Virus record (IMG/VR): IMGVR_UViG_3300020020_000035
Coordinates: 1 to 55,664 of that record
Strand: one strand, 5' to 3'
Source: a virus
Length of the DNA stretch: 55,664 nt
Positions 29,766 to 38,816 of this stretch are shown here, one piece after another (within the stretch, counting starts at the first letter, position 1; each line of letters starts with the position of its first letter). The notes beneath the pieces were generated by a model. It did not search any database. It was not told where the DNA came from and was given only the letters and a program-made list of their open reading frames with translations. A program made the translations under genes and the position numbers.

Positions 29766-30065
29766 CTACCGTCTGACTGAGCGGACTCCGTCGACCAGCG
29801 GTCGGAACTCTTCGATCACCACTGCTGTCACGATGCGCCCACCGGCTCCGAGTGGCCTGGGCTCCGCGTACCGGCAGATGCGCTGCTCACGGGTGCCGAC
29901 GATCTTCAACCCAGTCACCTCGCCGCGAGACCTGCGACCGTCGAGCGTCACCGCCTCCGCATCCGAATCAGCGGCAGGCGATTCGGAGCGACGGGTCACG
30001 CGAACGATCGGGTACGTGACGCCGTACCTCGTCGCCCAGGTTACGGTTTCAGAGACGTCGGCCAT
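29766..30065 (-). CDS. Small tail-region protein
   Basis: This 99-residue beta-rich protein (TWATRYGVTYPIVRVTRRSE) starts at ATG 30065, nine bases after the previous gene. No family recognised. It is likely a structural or assembly factor by position. Confidence 0.6.
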   Translation of the reverse strand: MADVSETVTWATRYGVTYPIVRVTRRSESPAADSDAEAVTLDGRRSRGEVTGLKIVGTREQRICRYAEPRPLGAGGRIVTAVVIEEFRPLVDGVRSVRR

Positions 30066-30074
30066 CGGCCGCTC

Positions 30075-30929
30075 CTACAGCCGCACGATCTTGTCGGGGC
30101 CGTTGTCGAACTGGAACGTCACGTCGCCGCCGCTCGGAGTAAACGGAATGCCAGCGCTCGTGGTGGCGACGTCGGCTGTGTGACCCGCGGCGATGGCGCC
30201 GGAAATGGCAGATACCGCGATCGACCGCGCGCCAGCCGCTGCTGTAGATGTCGTAGTGGCCGTGATACCGTTCGAGAAGATCATGGCGACGCCGCTCGCG
30301 ATCGGTCCCTCTAGCTTCTCCACCCAAAGAGTAGTGGCCGAGCTCGCCGCGTCTGCGGCAACGATGACCTGAGTCTTCCCGTCGATCCATACGGCGAGGC
30401 GGTCCGTCGCCGCTGAGCCGGTATCCTTGTAGATCGCCAACCCGATTACCTCGGAGCCGGACAGCGCCGTGTAGGAAACGTCGGCAGCGTCGAGGACGCC
30501 GTTCGTGACCGTCTTGGACCCGAGCGTCTGATCGGTTCCGACTGCACCGGCGTTGATGTCGTCTCGGTTGTCGGAGGTCGTCAGGTTCACCGCGACGCCG
30601 CCGCTCGTGTAGGAGCCATTGCCGACGCTCGCGAGGTTGTCTTTGACGGTGCGGAGTTCGACGGTGTTCGTTGCCTGGTTTGCAACCTGCCACGTGCCGT
30701 TGGCTGACGTGTTCCCGCCGACCTTCGAGACGACGATGATATCGCCGTTTGCCCATCCGTGCGCGGTCACCGTCAGGACGATCGGTGATGCGTTCGTTGC
30801 GCCAGAGACCGTCTTGATGCCAACGTCTGCGGTCGCCGCCGTGAGTTGAGACTTGATGGTGTTGGTGTCCCAGTCGATCGAGCCGTCCGCGAAACCCTCG
30901 CGGCCCTTGTCAAATAGCCTAGTACTCAC
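30075..30929 (-). CDS. Tail structural protein (GREGF family)
   Basis: This 284-residue protein opens with LFDKGREGFADGSIDWDTNT, a start I recognise from uncharacterised phage structural proteins. A long Thr/Ser/Ala-rich beta body follows (TVTAHGWANGDIIVVSKVGG). GTG 30929 is preceded by a strong AAGGAGAG. It is probably a tail or fibre-associated component. Confidence 0.7.
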   Translation of the reverse strand: MSTRLFDKGREGFADGSIDWDTNTIKSQLTAATADVGIKTVSGATNASPIVLTVTAHGWANGDIIVVSKVGGNTSANGTWQVANQATNTVELRTVKDNLASVGNGSYTSGGVAVNLTTSDNRDDINAGAVGTDQTLGSKTVTNGVLDAADVSYTALSGSEVIGLAIYKDTGSAATDRLAVWIDGKTQVIVAADAASSATTLWVEKLEGPIASGVAMIFSNGITATTTSTAAAGARSIAVSAISGAIAAGHTADVATTSAGIPFTPSGGDVTFQFDNGPDKIVRL

Positions 30930-31011
30930 GTTCTCTCCTTAGCGGCGTGGCCGCGACGCCTCATGCGCCAGCGGGATGCGGGCGCGGATGGCGCGGGTGA
31001 TGTTCAGTTCT

Positions 31012-31410
31012 TCACGCCTGCGCGGTTGCGCCAGCGGTGCCGGTGTCGGTCTTGCCGTTGAGCTCCGCGCGCGGCTTCTCATCCGGCGCTTCCTCGGCGC
31101 CCCACACGGCATCGAGGCACCGAGTGAAGAACTTGAGGAACAGCGGGTTCAGGCGCATGGCCTTGTCGTCGAGCCCGACGTTCACGCCCTGCATCTCCGA
31201 TAGTAGCGACTCGACGGCCTTGTCGGTCAGGTCCCATGGCCCCATCGGGGCGCGCTCGAGTTCGTCGAGGATCTCGCCCAGGTGAGCGTTCCTCTCGCGC
31301 GACGACTGCCAGCCGGCGCGGTAGATGACGAACGCGCCGAGGATGTCGGCCATAGACGTGGTCGGCAGACCCTTCTTCGGGGCGTGGACCGGGGGGTTGA
31401 TTCGCTTCAT
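31012..31410 (-). CDS. Small helical late protein
   Basis: This 132-residue helical protein (ADILGAFVIYRAGWQSSRER) has an acidic, Thr/Ala-rich C-terminus. It lies between two tail-fibre genes, so it may be an assembly chaperone. No family recognised. Confidence 0.62.
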   Translation of the reverse strand: MKRINPPVHAPKKGLPTTSMADILGAFVIYRAGWQSSRERNAHLGEILDELERAPMGPWDLTDKAVESLLSEMQGVNVGLDDKAMRLNPLFLKFFTRCLDAVWGAEEAPDEKPRAELNGKTDTGTAGATAQA

Positions 31411-31419
31411 GAGATTCTT

Positions 31420-33306
31420 TCAGGCGGCAGCGAGCACGGTCACGGTGCCGCCGGATCCTCGGTACTTGAGCGCGCCGGCCTCGACGTATCGGATGCCGCC
31501 GCCAACCGGGTTCGCCGACGGGACCACGGCGCAGTTTTTCATGTACTCGACGAGGTCACCGGTTCCAGCCGGCATCTCCGTTGCGGTCACGTCGCCGAAG
31601 AGTGCGAAGACCCGCTGATTCGCCGCGACCTCGGTCACATGGACCATGGTCTCGAGAGCGCCCGCGTTCGTGCGCAGTGCCATCTTCGCGCCTGCGCGCT
31701 TCGCGGATCCTCCCGGCTGCCCGCCGGCAAGATACGGCTCACCACCGAGCGCGTTCGTCGATACGTCGCCGGCCTGGCCGAGGTAGTTCAGCGCGGCCCC
31801 TGCACCACCGCCCGAAGATGCCGTGATCGACCCGTTCGGCTGCATGAGCAGCGTCGTCGGGCCGATGAGCACGCCAGTAGACGTCACCGTCAGCCGCGGA
31901 CTTCCCGCAGCGAAGAGCCGCACGGTTGTCCCTGAGCGGACATCCGTTGCGATCGTGCTGTCGTTGGCGAACGTGATCCCGTTGCCAGCTGCGCCCGAGC
32001 AGAGGATGGCAACCAGGTCTGGAGATGCGCTGACGAAGTTGCGATAGAAGATCGACATCCCAGCGGGGCCGCGGATGTGCCCCACAGCGGCGACCGGCAC
32101 GCCGGATCCTGAACCATGAACGGTTATTGTCCCCTCGGCGACCAGCAGCGTCGTGGCCGTGACGGTGGCTCCCGTGACACTACCGGACGCGACGAGCGTC
32201 GCCGCATTCGCGATCGTCGTGACGCTCAGCGAGTTGGCTTGCACGGAACTTGTGGCGGTGATTGGAGCCGACAGCGTGATCGCGGCGTTGTTGAACGTGG
32301 CGAGCGATGTCACTCCGTCGGTCTGGAAGATGTCGACTCCCCCGACCGCGCCGCCACCGAGAGGCGCCGTGCCGGAGAAGTTTACGCGCCCGCCCGCCTG
32401 AGCGCCCGCGCCACCGGGTGCGCCCGCTCGGAGGCTGAGCGTGACACCTGGACCGCTCGCGGTTGCAAGCGCTCCGATACGCGCCGTCGGCTGAACCGCC
32501 GCGAATAGCATCTCGCTCTGAACGCCAGCGGTCTCGTTGAAGAGCGCGATGTCGTTCGCGCCCTTGCGCAGCACGATCGCGGCTGACTGCGACCGGAGGA
32601 TCGTGGTCCCGCTCGCGGTGCGCAGAATATCGTTCGCGGCCTGGCGGACCGTGAGCTCGCCGGAGCTCGAGAAGATCCCGACGTCCGCGACGTTCAGGCC
32701 GCCGGCGGAAGGACCAGCCGACAGCGTCGCGAAGAGCGTACCCGCGCCTCCGCCACCGGTGCCGGCGACCTGGACGATCCACCGATCGTCGATGACGTCG
32801 TACGTGACCCAAACAGCGGTCCCTGCCGCGAGGACGAAGTCGCCGCCCGTCGAGATCGCGAAGCGATTGGCCGCCGTCGAACTCCCGTTCTGGTGCTTCA
32901 GCGTGATCGGCTGAGCGCCACGGTTCCGGATGCGCCGAAGAAGCGGAGTCTCCGGAGACGGCGCGACGATGCCCGTGAGGTCGAATGCACCCGTGGCGGT
33001 GACGAGGAGCTCCGTCGCGCCAGCGTAGAAGTCGGTGCCCGCGTTGAGGTTGTTCGTGTTCGCCGCGAAAGCAGCGACGGTCGCCGTCTTCGTGAGACAC
33101 GCGACCTCGTCGGTGTACTGCTGCCACTGCGCGATCTGCGCGAAGAGGTAGTTGTACTTCTGCGGGTCCGGCGCGACGCCTTCAATGGCGCCGTCGGCGA
33201 GGAGCCCGGCGTCGAGCGCAACCTTCGTCGGCTGGCCCGCGTCGGGCCCCGTCGAGTAGTTCGCGTTCGTCGCCCACGCGAGCGCTAGTGATGGTCTTGC
33301 GGTCAT
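31420..33306 (-). CDS. Long tail fibre protein
   Basis: This 628-residue protein begins with a typical fibre N-terminal region (WATNANYSTGPDAGQPTKVA, then NYLFAQIAQWQQYTDEVACL). It continues with Gly/Ala/Ser/Thr-rich beta repeats (SSSGELTVRQAANDILRTAS) typical of trimeric fibres. The C-terminal part is less repetitive (MVHVTEVAANQRVFALFGDV). It probably contacts the host surface. It starts at ATG 33306, eight bases after the gp48-like gene. Confidence 0.78.
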   Translation of the reverse strand: MTARPSLALAWATNANYSTGPDAGQPTKVALDAGLLADGAIEGVAPDPQKYNYLFAQIAQWQQYTDEVACLTKTATVAAFAANTNNLNAGTDFYAGATELLVTATGAFDLTGIVAPSPETPLLRRIRNRGAQPITLKHQNGSSTAANRFAISTGGDFVLAAGTAVWVTYDVIDDRWIVQVAGTGGGGAGTLFATLSAGPSAGGLNVADVGIFSSSGELTVRQAANDILRTASGTTILRSQSAAIVLRKGANDIALFNETAGVQSEMLFAAVQPTARIGALATASGPGVTLSLRAGAPGGAGAQAGGRVNFSGTAPLGGGAVGGVDIFQTDGVTSLATFNNAAITLSAPITATSSVQANSLSVTTIANAATLVASGSVTGATVTATTLLVAEGTITVHGSGSGVPVAAVGHIRGPAGMSIFYRNFVSASPDLVAILCSGAAGNGITFANDSTIATDVRSGTTVRLFAAGSPRLTVTSTGVLIGPTTLLMQPNGSITASSGGGAGAALNYLGQAGDVSTNALGGEPYLAGGQPGGSAKRAGAKMALRTNAGALETMVHVTEVAANQRVFALFGDVTATEMPAGTGDLVEYMKNCAVVPSANPVGGGIRYVEAGALKYRGSGGTVTVLAAA

Positions 33307-33314
33307 TCAGATCC

Positions 33315-34118
33315 TCAGGTCCACGTGCCCACGCCCCAGCCGGAGCCGGTGCCCCACATGAAGTCGCCGCCGGGGACGCCGTCGTCGACGTAGTCGATGA
33401 GCGTCACGACCCAGAGGTGAAGAGGCCGTAGCTTCATCAGAAGCCGTTCGAACTCCGCCTTCCGCGAGAGCGGGACCGTTGCGTGATCGGGGAACGTCTC
33501 CGCTCCCACGTAGAAAAACTTTGGATAGACGTCCGGGTCGTTCGGGATCGGTGGCGGCGCTTCTTGCGTCAGAAGCTTGTTCACCAGGTAGTGCGGATCG
33601 TTCACCAGGAAGGCGTTGCACTGGTACTGGGTGATGATGAAGCCATCGACATCGGGTCGACCATCGCTGCACTGAGGTTGCCCAGTGGTCTCCCAACCAG
33701 GGCCCGTGCATTGCACCGTCCCGATCTGCGGGATGTCGGTGTAGTCGTGCGGGTCGCGAGCGACGTACGGCGGACCGCTCGCCCACCACTCGTGGATGTA
33801 GACGTCGAAGCCCGCGGTCTGGAGAACGTCCTGGACGTAGTGCGGCGACTGCCCGCCGGTCGCGCGCCACTCGGCGGCGAGGTTCAGGCGGCGGATCGAG
33901 TCGCTCGGATTTGGTCGAAGCCCGAACTGCCGTTCCCACTCGTCAAGCTCAGTGGTCGTTTCGGGTGAGAGCTGCTCCCACGCCTCATCGATTACAGCCT
34001 TACCGCTATCGAAGGCAGGAGCGAGGCCCTCAATGAACCGCCGGAGATCGGTTTTGTGGGTGACGCGCCAGGCCCAAGCCCGCGGAATTAGGTGAACGAG
34101 GGTGGCGAAAAACCCCAT
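33315..34118 (-). CDS. Mu gp48-like (YmfQ/DUF2313) baseplate protein
   Basis: This 267-residue protein matches the YmfQ/DUF2313 build. A helical N-terminal half has FDSGKAVIDEAWEQLSPETT and WERQFGL. A beta-rich half follows, with MLKLRP-type LRPLHLWVVTLIDYVDDG. In Mu-like phages it follows baseplate J and connects to the tail fibres. Here two plus-strand lipoprotein genes and a fibre gene separate it from baseplate J, so the module has been interrupted. Confidence 0.78.
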   Translation of the reverse strand: MGFFATLVHLIPRAWAWRVTHKTDLRRFIEGLAPAFDSGKAVIDEAWEQLSPETTTELDEWERQFGLRPNPSDSIRRLNLAAEWRATGGQSPHYVQDVLQTAGFDVYIHEWWASGPPYVARDPHDYTDIPQIGTVQCTGPGWETTGQPQCSDGRPDVDGFIITQYQCNAFLVNDPHYLVNKLLTQEAPPPIPNDPDVYPKFFYVGAETFPDHATVPLSRKAEFERLLMKLRPLHLWVVTLIDYVDDGVPGGDFMWGTGSGWGVGTWT

Positions 34119-34134
34119 GGAATCAGCTGTTCAG

Positions 34135-34163
34135 TTGACGGATCGGGAAACAGGCCGTTCCAT
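34135..34163 (+). promoter_or_regulatory. Possible promoter of the lipoprotein pair
   Basis: TTGACG (34135-34140), a 17-bp spacer and TTCCAT (34158-34163) give a good -35 and a weak -10. The ATG at 34171 is only seven bases further, so the message would be nearly leaderless. An own promoter would fit a moron expressed from the prophage. Confidence 0.4.
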
Positions 34164-34170
34164 TTGTCAG

Positions 34171-34500
34171 ATGGGAAAGCTCTGGGGCGTGGTTGTGGGC
34201 GCGGCGCTGACCGCACTTGGGTGCGACAGCAACGAAGGTTCGTCGTCCGCGAAAGCAGCGGTAGCCGAAGCCGTTGTCGCTCCCGGTGCCCTCGTGATGG
34301 GCGCGATCGAGGCCAAGGTGGCCACGGACTCCGTCGCTCAATACGACATGGTCAAACGCAACAACGGGTCCGCCGTGGATCTGTGTGTGCACGCCGGGCT
34401 GGTCTCTGCCGCCTATCTGCAGGCGAAGAACGAACCCGAGTTCAAGAAGTGGAAAGGCGTCGAAAAGTCTGATTGCGCCAGCGCCGGGATGCCGCAGTGA
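34171..34500 (+). CDS. Lipoprotein in a moron cassette
   Basis: This 109-residue protein has a signal sequence and lipobox (LWGVVVGAALTALGC, then DSNEGSSS). The mature part is Ala-rich with two Cys (VDLCVHAGLVSAAYLQAKNE). It is on the plus strand inside the leftward late operon. ATG 34171 is chosen because upstream in-frame codons overlap the start of the gp48-like gene. Function unknown. Confidence 0.68.
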   Translation: MGKLWGVVVGAALTALGCDSNEGSSSAKAAVAEAVVAPGALVMGAIEAKVATDSVAQYDMVKRNNGSAVDLCVHAGLVSAAYLQAKNEPEFKKWKGVEKSDCASAGMPQ

Positions 34501-35261
34501 AGCGATGGGCCATTCTTGGGATCCTGCTCGCCTCGGCGTGCGGCGGTGACGGCGGCGAGCCTGTCGAGGTAGTTGCGACCGGCGGGGCGCTGTCCACAGG
34601 CGGCGCCCCTGGGACGGGCGGGAGCGCGAGCACGGGCGGAGTTCAGGAGACCGGCGGCGAGCCCGGCACGGGCGGCCTGGCGTCGACTGGAGGCGTCCCC
34701 GTCGGCGGGAGCGCGGCTACCGGAGGCCTTGCCACGGGCGGCACGGAGGCCACGGGCGGGGCAGCGACGAGCGACGATGCTGGGCCCACGGAAACGGACG
34801 GCGGCGCGGGCGAGGACGATGGGGGAAGCGGGTCAGGTGGATCTCCCGGTACCGGCGGAGCTTCGAGCGGTGGCGCGGCCACCGGCGGGGCCGTTGCGAC
34901 GGGAGGCGCGGTTGCGACCGGAGGAGTCGCGGCCACCGGCGGCGCGCCCGCGTGCGAGTGTTCGAGCGGGCCGTGCTGCGACGGGTGTCACTTCCGAGAA
35001 GTGAGTCACCGTTGCCTCGTTGCCGAGTGGGCCGCGACGGAGTGCGAAGGAACCGTGCTCACCCAGCCGGGATGCGCCGGCATGACGAACCGCATCGGAG
35101 TGGACCGTCGGAACCGTTTCTGCTCCGGCGAGTCCGCCGCGTGCGACGGTCGCTACACGTACCTGTCCACGTCCTATTCCGAGGCGTGTCCGTCCGGCAC
35201 CGCGTGCACGACCGTCGGCACGGGGCCGACCGCCGCTCAGTGCGTCCCCTGCGGCAACTAG
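34497..35261 (+). CDS. Myxobacterial-type TGG-repeat lipoprotein with Cys-rich domain
   Basis: This 254-residue protein has a lipobox (ILGILLASAC) followed by a long low-complexity stalk (about residues 25-155) rich in Thr-Gly-Gly and Ala-Thr-Gly-Gly units. It ends with a Cys-rich domain (CECSSGPCCDGCHF; about 14 Cys) likely held by disulfides. TGG-stalk lipoproteins are frequent in Polyangiales genomes, so this gene looks host-derived. GTG 34497 overlaps the previous stop (GTGA), so the pair is co-translated. It probably alters the lysogen's surface. Its stop shares CTAG with the convergent fibre gene stop. Confidence 0.75.
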   Translation: MKRWAILGILLASACGGDGGEPVEVVATGGALSTGGAPGTGGSASTGGVQETGGEPGTGGLASTGGVPVGGSAATGGLATGGTEATGGAATSDDAGPTETDGGAGEDDGGSGSGGSPGTGGASSGGAATGGAVATGGAVATGGVAATGGAPACECSSGPCCDGCHFREVSHRCLVAEWAATECEGTVLTQPGCAGMTNRIGVDRRNRFCSGESAACDGRYTYLSTSYSEACPSGTACTTVGTGPTAAQCVPCGN

Positions 35262-36154
35262 CCGAGCGTCACGGGACCCGGTAGCCAGCGGCTCACGAGT
35301 CCGTTTGAGTGAAACAGGAAATCCACGGACGCAGGTCTCCACGTGTTCGGCAGCGCCGAACCGTTGTCGGGCGGCATGATCAGAACCGGCGTGCCGCCGC
35401 TCTGAATCGTGTGCGTGTAGATCGACCAGTTGATGACGCGGAGTTCCGCGCCGCTCTCCGCGTCGCTCTCGGACAAGTTGTAGATGTGGCCGCCGCTGAC
35501 CGACGCCGGGATGATGATCCGGTCGCCGTTGCTCACTGAGAGTGTCGCGTCCGAGTTCGGAACCGTCTGCGGTTGCCGAATGAGCCGCCCGCCAGTCGCC
35601 AGCCGAAATGGCTCGCGCATCGCCACGGGCAGCTGGAGATCGATGTCCCCGAGCGTGCCGATCGACGTGCCGGCAGCTGTCGCGGTGATGCCGCGCTGAT
35701 TGACCAGCATTCCGAACGGTGACGGAATCTGAATGCCCTGCGCGGTGAGGGCAGCCAGGACATTTATAGGTGAACGAAACGTCGAAACTCCGGTGACATC
35801 CAAACCGGTCAGGAGCGTGACCAAAGAGTGGAACTTCGCGAAGTCGGTCGTTTCAAGACGCCCGTCTACCGTCAGGTTTCCGTCGATAAAAACGTTCTGA
35901 TTCGGATGCGATACGAAATACAGGATCGCGTCGAGGATCTGCGAACTCAGCGCCGTTTCCGCCGCACCGTTCGGCGTGATGCCGGCTGCGACGAGCAGTG
36001 CTTGGAACGCGCCAAAGACGTCGTTGAGCCACTTCTCCTCGAGCGGGGTGCCGGTCCCGTCGTTCAGGACGAGGACGTTGCGCGCCTTTCCGTGCGGGTA
36101 GCCTGGGTCACCGGAGATGACCTGCGCTGGATAGAGATCGATCGGGCGACGCAT
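35258..36154 (-). CDS. Short tail fibre protein
   Basis: This 298-residue protein starts MRRPIDLYPAQVISGDPGYP, with WLNDVFGAFQALLVAAGITP and PNGAAETALSSQIL, a fibre N-terminus found after baseplate J in Mu-like phages. The rest is beta-rich (DGNLTVDGRLETTDF) and ends in a small jelly-roll-like part. It is probably a baseplate-attached fibre. It starts at ATG 36154, adjoining the baseplate J stop. Confidence 0.76.
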   Translation of the reverse strand: MRRPIDLYPAQVISGDPGYPHGKARNVLVLNDGTGTPLEEKWLNDVFGAFQALLVAAGITPNGAAETALSSQILDAILYFVSHPNQNVFIDGNLTVDGRLETTDFAKFHSLVTLLTGLDVTGVSTFRSPINVLAALTAQGIQIPSPFGMLVNQRGITATAAGTSIGTLGDIDLQLPVAMREPFRLATGGRLIRQPQTVPNSDATLSVSNGDRIIIPASVSGGHIYNLSESDAESGAELRVINWSIYTHTIQSGGTPVLIMPPDNGSALPNTWRPASVDFLFHSNGLVSRWLPGPVTLG

Positions 36155-37347
36155 TATCCGAAGTCCTTCAGGCCGAGCTTTACCTTCTCGCCTTTGCCCA
36201 GCGTGTAGGCGGTTTGCGGGGCGCCCGAGATCTCGAGCTCCACCACGGTGACGGTCCCGCCGTATGCGGCGACGACGGTGCTCACCACTCCGCCGAGCTC
36301 GGCCACGGTCACGCGGTCCTCACGTGGTAGCGCGTCGAGTCCTTCGATGAAGGGGCGACGAGAGAGGAGGTGCTCCTCGATGGCGTCAGTCATGTCGTCC
36401 TCAGCCTGAGGACGAACCGAGACGTCCACGTTCAGGCCGCGAACGAAGACGTCGATGGGGGTGCGCGTGATCGGCTTCGTCTCAACCGCTGCGCCGATGG
36501 GGCGTCGACTCGCGGTGCCGTCCACGTTCAGCTGGATCACGTCATAAACGGCGGTGAGGTACCCAGGCGGCGCGATGCCATCGATCTCGATACTGGTTTC
36601 GACCTCGACGTACACGTCGACTACGCCAGGAGTGTCGGCGGCGTAGGGGAAGATCTCGACGACGCCTGAGACGTCCTTGCCCCAGATGCGATAGTCCGCG
36701 TAGGCGCCGCCCTGCGGCTTGGCCTGGGAGCGGCGGAAGATCTTCGAGCGGTAGGCGTCGATGGACTCGGCATCCGCGCCCTGGGCGACGGTGCTCGTGA
36801 CGGTCGTGACGCGCGAGACGTTCGGGAGCGGGTTCGTGAACTCGAGCTCCTCGCCCGGGTTCATGTTCCCGATGATGCCCGACCCGTCGCCGCCGTTCGG
36901 TGAGCCGCTGGCCCGTACCGTTGCGGCGACCTCCGCAGCGTTCAGCGGGACCGCGGAAACGACGGTGTAGAGGACCTGCGTATCGGGGTTCAGGAGCTGC
37001 GCGCCGCCCGCGAGCTCGCCGACCTGGTTCGTGACCAGGACGTTGATAAGCAGCTGCGCTTGGAGCGCCGGTGTCGGATCGCCGACGCCGATCAGGCGGC
37101 CCCACTCCGTGAGCGGGCGGACGACCTTGCCGTTAATGGTGGTCGGCTCGTTCGTCGCGTGAGCAACGAAGAGCTGGAGGAAGATGAACCCCGCGTACTT
37201 GTAGATGATGACGATCGCGCCCGCGAGCACGATGGACAGAACGGGGATGAAGGCTTTCGCGAACGCCGGGATCGTTTGCCCGAGGGCAGACCCGATCTGC
37301 GCCTCGATCGTCTCCGCCAGATTTTGCGTGGTGGGCGCTGTGATCAT
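36154..37347 (-). CDS. Baseplate J-like protein (Mu gp47)
   Basis: This 397-residue protein matches the Baseplate_J family: DAYRSKIFRRSQAKPQGGAY, YRIWGKDVSGVVEIFPYA, GVVDVYVEV and a C-terminal IDVFVRGLNVDVSVRPQ region. It forms the wedge of the contractile baseplate. A hydrophobic segment near residues 30-60 (FIPVLSIVLAGAIVIIYKYA) is unusually strong. The order gp46-like, then J, matches Mu. Confidence 0.9.
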   Translation of the reverse strand: MITAPTTQNLAETIEAQIGSALGQTIPAFAKAFIPVLSIVLAGAIVIIYKYAGFIFLQLFVAHATNEPTTINGKVVRPLTEWGRLIGVGDPTPALQAQLLINVLVTNQVGELAGGAQLLNPDTQVLYTVVSAVPLNAAEVAATVRASGSPNGGDGSGIIGNMNPGEELEFTNPLPNVSRVTTVTSTVAQGADAESIDAYRSKIFRRSQAKPQGGAYADYRIWGKDVSGVVEIFPYAADTPGVVDVYVEVETSIEIDGIAPPGYLTAVYDVIQLNVDGTASRRPIGAAVETKPITRTPIDVFVRGLNVDVSVRPQAEDDMTDAIEEHLLSRRPFIEGLDALPREDRVTVAELGGVVSTVVAAYGGTVTVVELEISGAPQTAYTLGKGEKVKLGLKDFG

Positions 37348-37354
37348 CGGGGCA

Positions 37355-37885
37355 TCAGTCGGTCATGGGCTCGCCGTCGTCCATCATCGGATCGCCGTCG
37401 TCGAGCATCTGCGAACCCACGGAACCGGGGCCCGCGCCACCGGTGGCAAGGAACAGCTGCGGCTGATCGCGCTTCTCGAACTTGAAGGTCAGGACGTTGC
37501 CGTCGACTTCGATGAAATACTCGAGCTTGACCCGGTTCAGTCCCGGCATCGTCGCGCGGACGCGGACGAAGGTCGCGATCTTCGACGTCAGGAGCCACGC
37601 GAGGTCGCGGACTCCGGCATCCTCGAGTCGCTTCAGGAGCGAAGGGACGAGCGGCTGCGAGTTGATGAGGAATTGCGTCTCGCTGCGCTGACGACGGGCG
37701 AGGTCGGCGAAAGCATGGTTGCCCCACCAGGACCGGGACAGCGTCGCGTCACTGCCGTCGTCGTCTTCGTTGCCCCCGAAGAGGGACAGCATCACGGCCG
37801 TGTCGAGCGCGTCGGTGAGCTCGATGACGCCGTTCTTGACCGAGAGCTCGGCACCGTCAGGCGTATTCAGAAGAACGACATCCAC
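37355..37885 (-). CDS. Mu gp46-like baseplate protein
   Basis: This 176-residue protein has the gp46 landmarks: VVLLNTPDGAELSVKNGVIE, DALDTAVMLSLFGG and SRSWWGNHAF, then a beta-rich half. It is a wedge component next to J. Its C-terminus MLDDGDPMMDDGEPMTD is an added acidic heptad tail, shared with the 27454-27903 protein and not typical of gp46. Confidence 0.83.
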   Translation of the reverse strand: MDVVLLNTPDGAELSVKNGVIELTDALDTAVMLSLFGGNEDDDGSDATLSRSWWGNHAFADLARRQRSETQFLINSQPLVPSLLKRLEDAGVRDLAWLLTSKIATFVRVRATMPGLNRVKLEYFIEVDGNVLTFKFEKRDQPQLFLATGGAGPGSVGSQMLDDGDPMMDDGEPMTD

Positions 37886-37891
37886 GGGCGG

Positions 37892-38332
37892 TCATGACCA
37901 GGGGATCGGGGTATTGGGCGGCGCGAGCATCGTGCTGATTCCGGTGCGGAGCCACGCATCGATGCGTGCGCCAATCTGCTGGGCCGCGTCCGCATGCGTT
38001 GCCGGCTTGGGGCCGGCGAACTGCGGGTCGAACCCAACGGGACCCGGCGGGGGAACGGGAACAAAACCCGCCATGCCGAGTCCGACCGCCGCGGCGAACT
38101 GAGCGAACGCGGACTCCATTGCGGGCGCTGCGTTCGGGGAATCGAATGCTGTCGTGAGCGCGGCGGCGAGCGCGTCTCCGGCGGTCGTCACGGTCGTGGA
38201 CGGGGGAACGATCCCGATCGCGTGCGCCGTGCATGCGTCCGCCCACGCGCGTGCGCACGCGAGGCGCGTTGCCGGCGGGGAGGCGAAGAGGCTCTGCAGC
38301 TGAGACGTGAGCGCGGGGAGAGCAAGCGGCAT
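37892..38332 (-). CDS. Baseplate-region hypothetical protein
   Basis: This 146-residue helical, Ala-rich protein (PALTSQLQSLFASPPATRLA) ends with a helical region (ATHADAAQQIGARIDAWLRT). It sits between the spike gene and the gp46-like gene, a slot that often holds small baseplate factors. No family recognised. Confidence 0.65.
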   Translation of the reverse strand: MPLALPALTSQLQSLFASPPATRLACARAWADACTAHAIGIVPPSTTVTTAGDALAAALTTAFDSPNAAPAMESAFAQFAAAVGLGMAGFVPVPPPGPVGFDPQFAGPKPATHADAAQQIGARIDAWLRTGISTMLAPPNTPIPWS

Positions 38333-38333
38333 C

Positions 38334-38816
38334 TCACGTGCCCGGAGTTGGAGCCCCGGAGGGGCCGGTGGATGTCGGGTGCAAATGCGAACTGAGTTTG
38401 ACCGGAGCCGTGGCCGACTTTGCCGTCACCTCGCCGCTCACCGTGAGGTCCCCGGTGATCGTGACATCCGCGACGATCTTGACGTCGTTCGCCTCGATCT
38501 CGATCTCGCCGTTCGCTCTCACGAAGATCGAACAGGAGACCTCGCCAGGCCCTGCGCGAGAGACGATTCGGATCTCGCCCTTCTGCGCCTTGCGCTCGAG
38601 CTTCGGGTCGAAGTACCCGACGACGACCTTCGAGCCGCTACCGTCGCTGATGTAGACAGCGAAGTCACCGTCGAGCGGGATGGCTTCGATGCCTGCTTCC
38701 CCGGTGTGCTGCGCCGTCTCGGTGGCGCTGCCTCCTGGGTCGACCTTGACGTCGACGATCTTCGCCCCCTGAGACTCGACGCTATCGGAGTCGAGGACGA
38801 CTCCTACTCGTCCCAC
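38334..38816 (-). CDS. Baseplate spike (gpV/Mu gp45-like)
   Basis: This 160-residue protein has an OB-fold N-terminal half. A run of short beta strands follows (IEIEANDVKIVADVTITGDL, then TVSGEVTAKS), typical of a spike beta-helix. It ends VKLSSHLHPTSTGPSGAPTP, the His-x-His tip pattern that can bind iron. It pierces the outer membrane on sheath contraction. The start overlaps the hub gene by 13 bp. Confidence 0.84.
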   Translation of the reverse strand: MGRVGVVLDSDSVESQGAKIVDVKVDPGGSATETAQHTGEAGIEAIPLDGDFAVYISDGSGSKVVVGYFDPKLERKAQKGEIRIVSRAGPGEVSCSIFVRANGEIEIEANDVKIVADVTITGDLTVSGEVTAKSATAPVKLSSHLHPTSTGPSGAPTPGT

